Shown here: positions 19,982-30,300 of the stretch, in pieces | Layout of the letters: the number at the start of each line of letters is the position of its first letter | How positions within the stretch are numbered: position 1 is the first letter of the stretch | Assembly (NCBI RefSeq): GCF_002954445.1 | Contig: NZ_MQWA01000001.1 | Span: forward strand, 3,555,453-3,619,452 | Direction of reading: 5' to 3' | Source: Rubritalea profundi | Lineage (GTDB): Bacteria > Verrucomicrobiota > Verrucomicrobiia > Verrucomicrobiales > Akkermansiaceae | DNA length: 64,000 nt | Notes under the pieces: generated by a model | The model's database searches: none | Seen by the model: the letters and a program-made list of their open reading frames with translations, nothing else | Told to the model about the DNA's origin: nothing | Program-made: the position numbers and the translations under genes

Positions 19982-20211
19982 AATTAGTTAAACTATCGCA
20001 GAGAAAGCGATTTATAACGGACACACTAGAGATGGCAGGTAAAGTTGTAAAAAATTACTCTGAGGACAAGTTATAAATCATTAAAAAATAAGAAATGGAA
20101 TTTTAGCCTACTAGTGTTAGTTACTCTGGTAGGAGTTTAAGGTCTGGCAAGGGGCAATGGAGGCCGGGGGAGAATTTTGGAATCAGAGTTGTAAACGACT
20201 GTATCAGTGCT

Positions 20212-21143
20212 ATGAGCATGGACACACATCATCCTATGTTTGAGAAAATAGTAGAAATAGCCCTGCCGGTAGCACTGATTCTAGTCATGATTGGGGTCGG
20301 AATGAGCCTTCAGATTGCTGATTTTAAGAGAGTGGCAAAATGTCCTAGGGCGTTTTTATTGGAGCTTTTTGTCAGTTAGTGTTTTTACCAATATTGGCTT
20401 ATGCCGTCATTTCAGCATTTGGACTGACTGGGACATTGGCCATGGGGGTGTTAGTGATTTCTTTATGCCCAGGGGGTGTGACTTCCAACCTATTCACTTA
20501 CCTAGCTAAAGGGGATGTTGGCTTATCCGTGAGTCTCACGGCTATTATCGGAATCATCACGCCCTTCACAATTCCTTTTATTGTGAATTGGGGCTTTGAA
20601 TGGCAGGGAATGAGCAATGAGGGCTTTGCTCTTCCTGTGGCTAAAACCGTGAGGACATTGCTAATCATCTCAGTGCTTCCTGTGGCAATTGGCATGGCTG
20701 TTAGGCGCTGGACTAAGGGCAATATTGATAAAATAGAAGGACTGGTAAGGATGGGGTCTTCAGCGGTATTAGCTTTGGTTATTGTGGCTCTTTATGTGAA
20801 ATTAGGAGTGGCGAAGGTGAACGAATTTGCCGTGCTTGCTGGGCCCGCCTGTGTGGCAATGAATTTGATCGGCATGACATTAGGTTTTGCGGTGGCAAGT
20901 CTGGCGAAGCTCAAGCGCGCCCAACGCACCTGTATTATGCTAGAGGTGGGACTGCAGAATGGAACTATAGCATTGCTGGTGACAACGACGATTTTGAAGA
21001 GCATGGAGATGTCGATCGCTCCTAGCATCTACAGCTTGTGGATGATGGTGCCAGCCACGGTAGTCGTCTTGATCTCTAAAAAGCGTGCGAAGAGTCGGGA
21101 TGACGAATCGATCGATTCTTCTGAGATGGCATTAGACTGCTAG
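20212..21143 (+). pseudogene. Bile acid:sodium symporter (BASS) family transporter, frameshifted
   Basis: The N-terminal part starts at ATG 20212 (alternatives 20218 and 20236) and reads MFEKIVEIALPVALILVMIG, then a membrane segment and QIADFKRVAKCPRAFLL before a TAG at 20374. The family continues at once in the -1 frame: IGAFCQLVFLPILAYAVI, then several membrane helices to 21143. The switch falls at GCGTTTTTATTGG (about 20350-20360). A -1 slip on the TTT TTA pair would give PRAFLIGAFCQLVFLP, which is what the family predicts; equally, one T may be missing. BASS proteins move organic anions with sodium. If unspliced the gene is dead; its substrate cannot be told. Confidence 0.7.
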
Positions 21144-22265
21144 AAGTCTCTGAACCATCCAATACGCGCCAACGAGCGCGATAGAAGCTGAGGCTATTTT
21201 TCCGAGTGTGGGGAAATAGCTTTTTTCTTTGGCCCATAAAAGTGTGATCAGGACGAAGCCGATGACAGTGATTTGGCCGAGCTCTACGCCGAGATTGGCT
21301 GCTAGAAGCGGCATGGCGATACTGCCTGAGGAACGGATGGTTTCACCTAGAACGGAGGCAAATCCCAGCCCGTGAATGAGTCCGAAGATGAAGATAGTGA
21401 GGAGTCTGTGGGCTTTGAGTTTTTGAGTAAAAATGTTCTCAAGCGCGATGTAAACGATAGTGGCGGCAATCAGCATTTCGATCCATCCCATGCTGGCTGG
21501 CGCGATGGCTGGTATGACATTACAGATGCTGAGAGCGAGGGTGATAGTGTGGCCGAGGGTGAAGATCAGCGATTGGCTGAGCAGTGGCCGCCAAGCGAAA
21601 CTGAGGAAACACAGAGCTGCGATGAAGAGGACGTGATCCCACCCCAGAGGGACGACATGGCGGTAACCGTAGTCGAGGAAGCTCAGGAAGGATTGCTGGG
21701 CAGTGGGCGGAGTGGACTCGGCAGTCCAGAGGGTGAGCGATTTTCCCGGGTAGGCGGTGACGATCCTATCGGAGCCCACGCGTTCGTAGCCGAAGGCGAA
21801 GTCTGGGTTGTCGCCCTCACTGACGCGGACCTCTAGCTCCCCACCTGATTCTGGGATGAGGCCTGAGCATTGGATGCTGAAGTAGGCAAAGCCGAGGTCG
21901 GTGAACGGGTTGGCAAACTGTGGCGGAGCAGTCTCCCATTCTGGGAAATGAACAGTGTATTGAACTGGGGTTTCAGTGGATGGCGTTACCCAGTAAAATT
22001 GGAAGCATTGCCGCAGGTAGAGCTCGGCTTGTTTACGCAGCTCGGCATGTTGCGCTGGAGTCTTGTCGATCAACCACTGACGCTTGGGTTGCATAGCCTC
22101 TTTGTCAGCACGCATTTCCGGTAGGGCGATACCGGCGTCAAAGCGAATCTCAGCCATCCATGTAGATTCATCGGCAGAGAAGTCGACGAAGAGCTGCTGC
22201 ACCACATGGCCATGGCTCGCACAGGTTAGGACTGAATAGAGAAGTAGTGAGAGGATGAAACGCAT
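21132..22265 (-). CDS. HupE/UreJ family membrane protein
   Basis: A 377-residue protein with a signal peptide (MRFILSLLLYSVLTCASHG), a periplasmic N-terminal domain of about 180 residues, and a C-terminal HupE/UreJ-type membrane domain of six or so helices. Conserved His positions appear in VPLGWDHVLFIAA, FTLGHTITLAL and FGLIHGLGFAS. HupE/UreJ proteins are thought to transport nickel or cobalt. Here no hydrogenase or urease genes are near, so the metal is unassigned; the window does hold a cobalamin uptake locus, but far away. Its 3' end overlaps the end of the convergent BASS gene by 12 bases. Confidence 0.85.
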   Translation of the reverse strand: MRFILSLLLYSVLTCASHGHVVQQLFVDFSADESTWMAEIRFDAGIALPEMRADKEAMQPKRQWLIDKTPAQHAELRKQAELYLRQCFQFYWVTPSTETPVQYTVHFPEWETAPPQFANPFTDLGFAYFSIQCSGLIPESGGELEVRVSEGDNPDFAFGYERVGSDRIVTAYPGKSLTLWTAESTPPTAQQSFLSFLDYGYRHVVPLGWDHVLFIAALCFLSFAWRPLLSQSLIFTLGHTITLALSICNVIPAIAPASMGWIEMLIAATIVYIALENIFTQKLKAHRLLTIFIFGLIHGLGFASVLGETIRSSGSIAMPLLAANLGVELGQITVIGFVLITLLWAKEKSYFPTLGKIASASIALVGAYWMVQRLLAV

Positions 22266-22401
22266 CTGTATTTAGGGATTTATACTCAAAGGTCATCGGT
22301 GGCAAAAAATACCCCTTATATTAAACTATATCCATGGTGTAATAGCTCCAAAGATACAGCCCACTAGCAATCTCTCCCAAAGTGATGCTCTCAAGCCTCG
22401 T

Positions 22402-23391
22402 TTACTTTGCTTTCCTCAACTCAAACTTACGGGACGTTGCGTTTCCCTTGCTGGGGAAATCTTTAGGAATCTCTTGGGTCACTTTACCGGTGGCAGCCCA
22501 TTCGGTTCCACGCAAGAAGGTCACGATGAATCCTACACCCTCAAACGCCTCGGTATCGTGGCCGAGGGTCGTGTGGAAAACGCGGCCCTTGTGATAATCG
22601 AGCACCATCAGCATCGGCTCATTGCGTCCAGCTTCTTGTAATTTCGGGGTATCCGCCGCCGTCGCAAGGATTGTCATATTTTCACCCGGTCCACGTAGCC
22701 GCGAGTAGCATTCGTCTTTCGTGTGGGACCAGAAGTCAGGTAGGCCGTTGGTGATCGGATGCCCGGTGTTCCGCATCGTGATGAGGAACGCGCTTTGAGG
22801 ACCGTGGGAGCCGCAGCCGCCTGGTGATTCGTCACGGACAACCTTCCCTTCGGCATTGTAATACACGTAGGGACCAGCTTTCTCCTTGCGACCACCCCAA
22901 CCACCTAATCCGATCATCTTGTTGTATTCCGGCCAGTCACCCCAGCTGTTATCAGCCGCGTGAACCGATACCAGTCCACCACCGGTAGCCATGTATTCCT
23001 CAAACGATTTCTTGGTCTTTTCCGGCCAATTTGCGGCATTGTAACCGAAGTTGCTCACCACCACGTCATATTTGCTGAAGTCCGGGGCAAAGTTTGGGTC
23101 TGGCTCGGACTTCTTTGATTTCTTGGACTCACCTACGCCCGCTAGCGGAAGGAAAGCCTCTTCACGTTGCCATTTCCAGATCGATGCAGTCCGTGCGATG
23201 TCCACCGCGAAAAGTCCGGTATCTTCCAGATACTGACGCATCATGATGGATGACTTTGGCCAGACAGCGTGGTTGTTCTGACCGTCCATGATCAGCGCCT
23301 TCATCTTCTCGGCCGCCGAAAGTTCGGACGTCGAAATGATAGCAAAACACAGTGCGAAAATCGAGCGGCTAAAAGAGAATGTAGGTTTCAT
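22402..23391 (-). CDS. Secreted ThuA-like (trehalose utilisation type) protein
   Basis: I place the start at ATG 23391 because MKPTFSFSRSIFALCFAIISTS is a clear signal peptide; an upstream start at 23427 would add 12 residues in front of it. The mature protein has the ThuA/GATase-like fold: KALIMDGQNNHAVW, VVSNFGYNA, the strand-turn GGGLVSVHAADNSWG, and the His-rich end GRVFHTTLGHD. ThuA proteins are related to class I glutamine amidotransferases and are abundant in this group of bacteria, usually with sugar metabolism genes, but the reaction is unknown. Codon choice looks richer in third-position G/C than its neighbours, which could mean transfer. A terminator is not obvious. Confidence 0.85.
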   Translation of the reverse strand: MKPTFSFSRSIFALCFAIISTSELSAAEKMKALIMDGQNNHAVWPKSSIMMRQYLEDTGLFAVDIARTASIWKWQREEAFLPLAGVGESKKSKKSEPDPNFAPDFSKYDVVVSNFGYNAANWPEKTKKSFEEYMATGGGLVSVHAADNSWGDWPEYNKMIGLGGWGGRKEKAGPYVYYNAEGKVVRDESPGGCGSHGPQSAFLITMRNTGHPITNGLPDFWSHTKDECYSRLRGPGENMTILATAADTPKLQEAGRNEPMLMVLDYHKGRVFHTTLGHDTEAFEGVGFIVTFLRGTEWAATGKVTQEIPKDFPSKGNATSRKFELRKAK

Positions 23392-23649
23392 TAGAGCGAT
23401 GATATTGACCTCTATGGAGGCGGGCAAGGAGATTGTTAGGAGCTTATACCGCTTAGAAATCCAAAAGAGACAGATGATAATTATTAGGCTTTAGAGAGGG
23501 AGTGCTTGGCGGAATGGGGATAGAATCGGGCGCTTTCCTGATAAATCAGCGTTCCTCTTCAGTTACGATGCTCGCATCGCGCTTACATAGCGCCTTGATT
23601 TCTCAGAAAATAGCTGCGGCATTAGTTTCATTTCAAACTCTAAATGGTA

Positions 23650-24183
23650 TTATTTTTTGTAGAGGTGATGCTTCGCGAGAACATCCCACTCTTGTTGGGT
23701 CGCCTGCGTTTTTTGGTATTCCATCAGAGTTTTCCAACCATCCTCTCTTTTTACAAGTAATGTTTCGAAGCGCAGGTATTCTTGGGTGCGTTCGCCTTTG
23801 GTGTTTATGGTTGAGTAGAAGAAGATCCCAGTCTCGTGTGCGGTGGTTTCATCACCAAGTCGCTGGGAGAATCTAAATGTCACGGTGGCTTTGATTTTGC
23901 CCGACTTGGTGTCGGAAAATTCTTTCTCCCATCGTGCGAGCGCTACTGTGAGCGGGGTGCTGTTTTTTTTGCTGATGGATACGATTACCGCTTGGGGGTG
24001 GCATGTGGCTTTGTATCCCTCGAAATCTCCTTCGCGGACAGAGCGTGACACCTCGGCCCAATAGGTGTCGAGTTGGGCCAGTCGCGCGTTATTTTTGTCG
24101 CTGGGGGTGGATGCCATCAGCGAAGTGCATAGGAATAGCGGGAGCAAGAAAATGCCTAGGAGAGTTCGAGGTGTTTTTATCAT
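23650..24183 (-). CDS. Secreted NTF2/SnoaL-like protein
   Basis: A 177-residue protein with a signal peptide (TLLGIFLLPLFLCTSLMAS). The mature part fits the DUF4440/SnoaL-like NTF2 fold: an opening helix (LDTYWAEVSRSVREGDFEGY), then KATCHPQAVIVSI, FRFSQRLGDETTAHETGIFFY and the closing strand with LLVKREDGWKTLMEYQ. Members of this fold bind small molecules or act as simple enzymes; nothing tells which. It lies between the ThuA-like gene and a decayed dehydrogenase, all leftward, with 53 bases to the latter. Confidence 0.65.
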   Translation of the reverse strand: MIKTPRTLLGIFLLPLFLCTSLMASTPSDKNNARLAQLDTYWAEVSRSVREGDFEGYKATCHPQAVIVSISKKNSTPLTVALARWEKEFSDTKSGKIKATVTFRFSQRLGDETTAHETGIFFYSTINTKGERTQEYLRFETLLVKREDGWKTLMEYQKTQATQQEWDVLAKHHLYKK

Positions 24184-24236
24184 TTGGAATGTGGTTTCTA
24201 TCGCAAAGGTTGGCGAGTGAATTTATGGGTGATTTA

Positions 24237-26453
24237 CTACGGCAAAAGTGCCTTGAGCTCCTTTTGAGTCCATGCCTGTTTGCGGTCTTTGTGTTTGCTT
24301 CTCATTGCTTTGACTTGGCCTTTTGTGATGGCGGGAGCTTTGTTGCCAAAGCTGTTGCGGATGTAGGTGGCTACATCGGCGATCCATTCGTCAGAGTTGC
24401 TATGCTGGGCGGGCATGAGGCCATCGTAGGTTTTGCCATCTATTGGTCCTTCGAGTCCGTGTAGGATAGAGAGAATCATTGGTTCTCCAGAGCCGATCAC
24501 GGTCTTAGCTTTCACAAATGAGGGAGCTAGAAAGTGTCCGTCTTGGCCAGCGAGTGGTTGTTCCTTGCCGCCGGCGCCGTGGCAGGCGAAACAGATTTGT
24601 TGGTAGGTCGCTTTTCCCCTCTCCACCGATTTGGCGAGTATGGCGTTCTTCTTCTTAGCTTCCTCGTGGCGTTTTTTATCGGCTATTTTGCGATCTCGCT
24701 GCTTGCTATAGGCAATGACTGCTTCGACTTTTCCGTGGTTCTTGATCAATGTCTGCTGAGTGGCCGTCAATGCGCTAGGGTTGCCACAATGGTTGATCGT
24801 GTTGATTAACTGGATAGCGACTTCAGGGTTTGCGTGGTGGCTAGCTTTGATAGCTTGGCGATGATGTCTGCACTATTTTTCTTAATGTGGGGCTCGCTGA
24901 CGCGTATGGCGTGGGTGAGAATGCGGTCGTTGTTGTCAGAGAGAAGCTAGATGAGCAGTGGCTCAGTGATGGCCGAGATGCCTTCTAGGCTCCAGAGTGC
25001 GGTGATGCGCGCTTGTTCTGGTTGTTTCGAATCAAAGGCGATTTTTTCCAGATCTGGAGCTACAGACTGACGATCTTTTCGCAGGATGATGAGCTTTTTT
25101 GCTGTGTCACGCCACCAGCCATTGCGGTGGGAGATGTGCTGAACCAGGTCTGCTGTCGGGAGATCGCGTAGTTGTGGGCGCTTGCCTGGTTGGCGGTCTT
25201 TGTGGACCAACCGGTAGATCCGTCCGTGGCCGATATTTGTGTCGAGACCGTTGCGATCGATCACTTCACGCAGATAGCTGCCTTTACGGGTCCAGTTTCC
25301 TTGCTGAATAATTCCACGGTGCATGTCTACGATGTAGAGGCTGCCGTCTGGTCCTGTGACTGTCTGGACTGGTCGGAAATTGACATCCCGGGTGCGGATG
25401 AACTCGGTACCGGGGGTTGCATTGGCCAGTGTGGTTTTTGCGCCACTCCGTTGAATCTTAGCGCGGCGGATAAACCGTCCTACTGGCTCGGGGGTGAGAA
25501 GGTCGCCGTAGAGATCATCAGGCAGGTTGTCACCACGGAAAACTTCTTGTCCAGCGACTCCAGTGAAGTGATTGATCGATCCATTTTCGCCGACGCGGCG
25601 TGGGCCACCCTGGACATCGGGGACCTGGGTAATTGGAAAAATTTTCTGGAACTCCCCAGAAAATTGGCCCGGTAAGTTGAGATTTCCGTATTGAACTGGT
25701 TGTTGAAAGCCAACGGATACGACTTCGCCGCCAGCACGGGAGTAATAGTTTCGTCCATCGTCGTCCTGAGTGAGCCCCCATTGGCCTTCGCCTCTGGAGA
25801 GTTTTTCTGTGATCAACTTGCCATCGGTGAAGCGGTAGCGAATTGCTTGGTAGGTAAGGTAGATCCAGTTGTCTAAGCCCCAAATGAGTCCACTGCTGGT
25901 GCTCCATATTGCCACCGCGGTGCCCACCTTCATAGATCTTTACTTTCTCGTCAGCAACGCCATCGCCATCAGTGTCGCGGTAGTTCCAGAGGTCGAGCGT
26001 GTTGGTGATTCCCACCATCAGCCGATCGTCAAGAGGCAGGATCATTCTGGGTAATAGGATGTCATCAATGTAGATGCTGTGCTTGTCATAAACGCCATCA
26101 CCATCAGTGTCCTCATGGCGTGAGATCTGTGATCTAGGAGTTTGTTCACCGGTGGCGTCCGCATCTTGCATATAAGTACGCATTTGCGCCACGTACATGA
26201 CACCATTGCCATCCCACGCGACAGCCACTGGTTCTTTGATCTGAGGTTCACTGAGTACCAGCTCTAGCTTATAGCCCTCGGGGAGTTCGAATGATTTGAG
26301 CGAGTCAGTTTTACTCAGGTATCCTTGTTGATAGGTCGGGTGTTTTTCAAGCTGAGCCTCCGCTTTGGACGCATTGTCTGCGTGCCCTAGCGTGTGCCCT
26401 AATGTGTGCGCTAGGATGGACAGAGCAATGGGGATGAGTTGTTTGGGAGTCAT
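24237..26453 (-). pseudogene. Decayed PVC-type membrane-bound dehydrogenase with cytochrome c domain
   Basis: Three successive pieces of one gene. The N-terminus (26453 to about 25885) has a signal peptide and PEGYKLELVLSEPQIKEPV, then DTDGDGV loops typical of the PQQ-like beta-propeller. After GGNMEHQ the frame changes and continues as SGLIWGLDNWIYLTYQA down to an in-frame TAG at 24947-24949 (LWSLEGISAITEPLLI). Beyond it the frame reads on (LLSDNNDRILTHAIRVSEP) until a second frame change, after which HANPEVAIQLINTINHCGN leads into a cytochrome c domain with CFACH haem motif. So there are two frame changes and one nonsense codon. An electron-transfer oxidoreductase of unknown substrate is inferred for the ancestor. 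Confidence 0.8.
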
Positions 26454-26658
26454 GATGCCGAAACACTAGCACTGGTATTGGGAGTGGTCTATGAATTAAG
26501 CCGTCAATAGCTTAGCTATTCACGTCGTTTCGATGTGGGTGAATAATTACAAGCTTAGGACAGGGAGAGTTGAAAAGAATCGAGGGGGGCTTTGCTAATT
26601 TTATAAGTATCTGATATGTTGAATATAATGCCCTTCAACCAATTCATGTTAGATAATT

Positions 26659-29600
26659 ATGTCGGAGATTAGGAATGAAGCACTTTTAGACGAAAACTCC
26701 CTCAAAGGGGTGAGCGATGAGGAATTAGCTCAGAAAGCGATTGAGTTGGCTGAAGTGATCTTGCGGAAGGCCGCTGGGCAGCAAACTGTGGCTGAACGCT
26801 ACCATGCGTGGAAAATGTCACGGATGATGGATGACCCAGCTGGCAAGGCCCTGACACTGGCTATGGCGGATCAGGTATTTCGGCCAGTGAGCCATGCGCG
26901 CTCAGCTGACCAGTTCCGTTACCTTATCGATCAATACGGAATCCCCAATTACCTACCATTACACGAGCGGGTTGCGATGCGTGTGGCTGTAAAAGCCTCG
27001 AGCATAGCGCCCGACCTTGTGATGCCAGCGGTGACTCAAAAGATGCGCAGTGAGAGTGATCAGGTGATTCTACCAAGCGAGAACGCAAAACTGAAACCGC
27101 ACCTAGCAAAGCGCAAGAAGCAGGGTACGCACATGAATATCAACCAACTGGGGGAAGCAATCCTTGGTGAGCATGAAGCGGAGAACCGCATGCAACAGGT
27201 CTTAGACCGACTTGCTAGCCCGGATTGCGAGTATATCTCAGTGAAAATTTCTGCGGTATTTTCTCAAATCAATCTAGTGGCGTATGATCAGACTCTGGAG
27301 TTGATCAAAGAGCGTATCCGTCGGCTTTATCAATGCGCTAAAGACCACAGCTATATCAATGAAGCGGGGGAATCCTGTCCTAAATTTGTCAACCTTGACA
27401 TGGAGAAGTATCGCGATCTGCGTCTAACCTGTGATGCATTCATGCAGGTGCTCGACGAGGAACCCTTTAAAAACCTTTGTGCTGGTATCGTGCTTCAGGC
27501 GTATTTACCAGATGCGTATAATGTTCAGGTCGAGTTGACCGAGTGGGCTAAGATGCGCACTGCTGCTGGTGGTGTGTCTATCAAGATTCGTATTGTGAAA
27601 GGTGCCAACTTGGCGATGGAGGCAGTAGAGGCTAGCATCCACGATTTGCCACAAGCTCCCTACGCCAGCAAGCTTGAAGTAGATGCTAGCTATAAACGGA
27701 TGGTCCACTACGGCTGTGATTATGCGAATGCACAGAGTGTCCACTTAGGTATAGCATCGCACAATTTGTTTGAGATTGCCTATTCCTTGTTGGTGCGTGC
27801 GCGGGAGGGGGTGAAAGAGTTTGTTGAGTTAGAGATGCTTGAGGGTATGGCGAACCACCAAGCCCGTGCTGTGCAGGAGATTGCTGGTGGTTTGTTGCGC
27901 TACGCTCCTGTGGTGAAGAAGGAGGATTTTCACTCGGCTATATCCTACCTAGTTCGCCGTTTGGATGAAAACACCCACGAAGAAAACTTCCTGCATGACA
28001 TCTTTGGGATGAAGCCTGGTTGCCCGAAGTGGGTCAAACAAAAGCAGATGTTCCTCGATGCGTGTGCGATTAAAGACACGGTGCAGGATACTCCTAATAG
28101 GAATCAGGTCCGAGGGGATGAACGCTACACAGTAGACTACTCTAAGCCATTTCATAACTCACCAGGTACTGACTGGAGTCTACGACGCAATGCCCACTGG
28201 ATTGATGAAAAAATCAATAGCTTGAAGGCGGTGAAGCAAGACATTATTCCTTTGAAGATTGGCAGAGATACCATAATTACCGGGAATCTGGGCAAGGGGA
28301 TGGACCCGTCACGAAACGTACAAATCTACCAATATTCTCTAGCCGATGCTCACCACGTCCAAAAGTCACTAGATATTGCCGAAAAGGCCCAGCCAGTTTG
28401 GGAAGCTCGGAGTATTGAGGAGCGCTCAAAGATTGTTAAAGATGTGGCTATCGAGATCGAGAAATGCCGTGGAGCATCTATCGCGACGATGGCGATGGAT
28501 GCTGGCAAAGCCGCTGCTGAGTCTGACGCTGAAGTGAGTGAGGCCGTTGATTTTGCTAACTACTATGCTGATAGCTTGAGTTGGGATGGCATGTTAGATG
28601 GTTCCGAGTTCAAGGCACTAGGAATTGTGGTAATCACACCTCCATGGAATTTTCCATTCGCAATCCCGTGTGGCGGTATCCTTGCCAGTCTAATGGCTGG
28701 GAATGCAGTGATTATCAAGCCCGCGCCAGAGTCGGTATTGACAGCATGGGTGATGGCGAAACAACTTTGGGATGCTGGAGTGCCGCGCGATGTGTTGCAA
28801 TTTCTCCCATGTCCTGACGACGAGGTTGGTCAAAGTCTTGTGTCCAGCGATCGAGTGGGCGCAGTGGTGCTCACTGGTGCCTATGAGACTGGTAGGATGT
28901 TCCAAGGTTGGAAGCCAGACATGCGGCTCTACGCCGAGACTTCAGGTAAAAACTCACTGATCATCACCAACGCAGCTGACCCAGACCAAGCGGTGAAGGA
29001 TTTAGTAAGAGGTTCATTTGGGCATTCCGGTCAGAAGTGTTCCGCCTCATCGCTGGCGATCATTGAGGCAGACGTCTACGATAATCCAGCATTTATGCGT
29101 CAGTTGAAAGATGCTGTTGAGAGTCTTACTGTAGGTCAATCATGGGAGCCATCATCTATTGTCACTCCATTGATGATCAAACCCGAGGCGAGCCTCGAGC
29201 GGGCGCTAACGAGTCTGGATGAAGGTGAAAAATGGTTGGTCGAACCTACAATGCTAGAGAACAACCCACAGCTCTGGTCGCCTGGGGTGAAGCTGGGTGT
29301 CAAAAGAGGAAGCTGGTTTCATAAGACCGAGTGCTTTGGGCCGGTGTTAGGATTGATTAGAGCTGATGATTTAAGGGATGCCATGGCGATCCAGAATGAC
29401 TCTGACTTTGGACTTACTGGCGGCATTCACACGCTAGATGATCGTGAAATTAGGGTTTGGCGCGAGCAAGTTGAGGTTGGCAATGCTTACATCAACCGGC
29501 CAATCACTGGTGCTATTGTGCAGCGTCAGCCATTCGGTGGCTGGAAGAAATCTTGCTTTGGCCCCGGCGCAAAAGCCGGCGGGCCGAACTATGTGTCGAT

Positions 29601-30204
29601 CTTTGCAACATGGGAGCAGGTTGAGATGCCTATGGCTGTGAGTGATTTGAGCCAGAATGTTGGGGTGTTACTTAATGAGCTTAAATCAGTGCTAGATGAG
29701 ACAAGATTGCTTGTGAGCGCGGCAGGAAGTTTTGCCCATTGGTATGAGAAAGAATTTTCGATCGAGCATGACCCATCCAGTCTTCACGGTGAGACAAACC
29801 ATTTCCGATACGTCCCAATTAAGCGGCTGTTAGTACGCGCTGAGGGATTAGATGACACTGAGCTGGCTGTGATACTTTTGGCCGCTGCTACTGCTGGAGT
29901 GATAGTGGATGTGTCAGTTTCCTCTGAGCGTAGGATTAGCGGAGCGAGTTGTGTGATCGAGTCCGATCGCGCATTTGTCGGTCGATTGCCACAAATAGCA
30001 GGAAAGTACGCCAGCCTCAGAGCACCCGTTGCGGATGACTCTATGCGGAGAGCTGCCAATGATGTTGGTCTGCAATTGATTGACTGGAAGGTGTTACTCA
30101 ATGGGCGCATTGAGCTGATGCATTACTTCCGCGAGCAGTCTATCTCAGAGTGTGTCCATCGCTACGGGAATATCATTGCAAAGCCGGGTTCACTTGGTCA
30201 GTAG
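26659..30204 (+). CDS. putA: Bifunctional proline dehydrogenase / glutamate-5-semialdehyde dehydrogenase (PutA)
   Basis: A 1181-residue protein. The proline dehydrogenase barrel covers about residues 90-480 (ISVKISAVFSQIN, VNLDMEKYRDLRLT, IRIVKGANLAMEA, then a final helix with YLVRRLDEN). It oxidises proline with FAD. The aldehyde dehydrogenase domain covers about 540-990: TPPWNFPFAIP, LYAETSGKNS, and the catalytic Cys at 794 in GHSGQKCSAS. It turns glutamate semialdehyde into glutamate. Some 190 residues follow, ending RIELMHYFREQSISECVHRYG, a tail seen in long PutA forms. No DNA-binding N-terminus is visible. A second aldehyde dehydrogenase gene follows, possibly co-transcribed. Confidence 0.93.
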   Translation: MSEIRNEALLDENSLKGVSDEELAQKAIELAEVILRKAAGQQTVAERYHAWKMSRMMDDPAGKALTLAMADQVFRPVSHARSADQFRYLIDQYGIPNYLPLHERVAMRVAVKASSIAPDLVMPAVTQKMRSESDQVILPSENAKLKPHLAKRKKQGTHMNINQLGEAILGEHEAENRMQQVLDRLASPDCEYISVKISAVFSQINLVAYDQTLELIKERIRRLYQCAKDHSYINEAGESCPKFVNLDMEKYRDLRLTCDAFMQVLDEEPFKNLCAGIVLQAYLPDAYNVQVELTEWAKMRTAAGGVSIKIRIVKGANLAMEAVEASIHDLPQAPYASKLEVDASYKRMVHYGCDYANAQSVHLGIASHNLFEIAYSLLVRAREGVKEFVELEMLEGMANHQARAVQEIAGGLLRYAPVVKKEDFHSAISYLVRRLDENTHEENFLHDIFGMKPGCPKWVKQKQMFLDACAIKDTVQDTPNRNQVRGDERYTVDYSKPFHNSPGTDWSLRRNAHWIDEKINSLKAVKQDIIPLKIGRDTIITGNLGKGMDPSRNVQIYQYSLADAHHVQKSLDIAEKAQPVWEARSIEERSKIVKDVAIEIEKCRGASIATMAMDAGKAAAESDAEVSEAVDFANYYADSLSWDGMLDGSEFKALGIVVITPPWNFPFAIPCGGILASLMAGNAVIIKPAPESVLTAWVMAKQLWDAGVPRDVLQFLPCPDDEVGQSLVSSDRVGAVVLTGAYETGRMFQGWKPDMRLYAETSGKNSLIITNAADPDQAVKDLVRGSFGHSGQKCSASSLAIIEADVYDNPAFMRQLKDAVESLTVGQSWEPSSIVTPLMIKPEASLERALTSLDEGEKWLVEPTMLENNPQLWSPGVKLGVKRGSWFHKTECFGPVLGLIRADDLRDAMAIQNDSDFGLTGGIHTLDDREIRVWREQVEVGNAYINRPITGAIVQRQPFGGWKKSCFGPGAKAGGPNYVSIFATWEQVEMPMAVSDLSQNVGVLLNELKSVLDETRLLVSAAGSFAHWYEKEFSIEHDPSSLHGETNHFRYVPIKRLLVRAEGLDDTELAVILLAAATAGVIVDVSVSSERRISGASCVIESDRAFVGRLPQIAGKYASLRAPVADDSMRRAANDVGLQLIDWKVLLNGRIELMHYFREQSISECVHRYGNIIAKPGSLGQ

Positions 30205-30300
30205 GTAGGAAATGGCTAGAACCTATCGACTATTCTGATAGTGATGGCATGCTGAACTGCGAGATCCAATTGCTGAGGACAAATCTCAAAATTCGAGACC

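Noticed and set aside
21372..21836. 154-codon plus-strand frame, acidic
   Set aside because: Shadow of the HupE/UreJ gene on the other strand.
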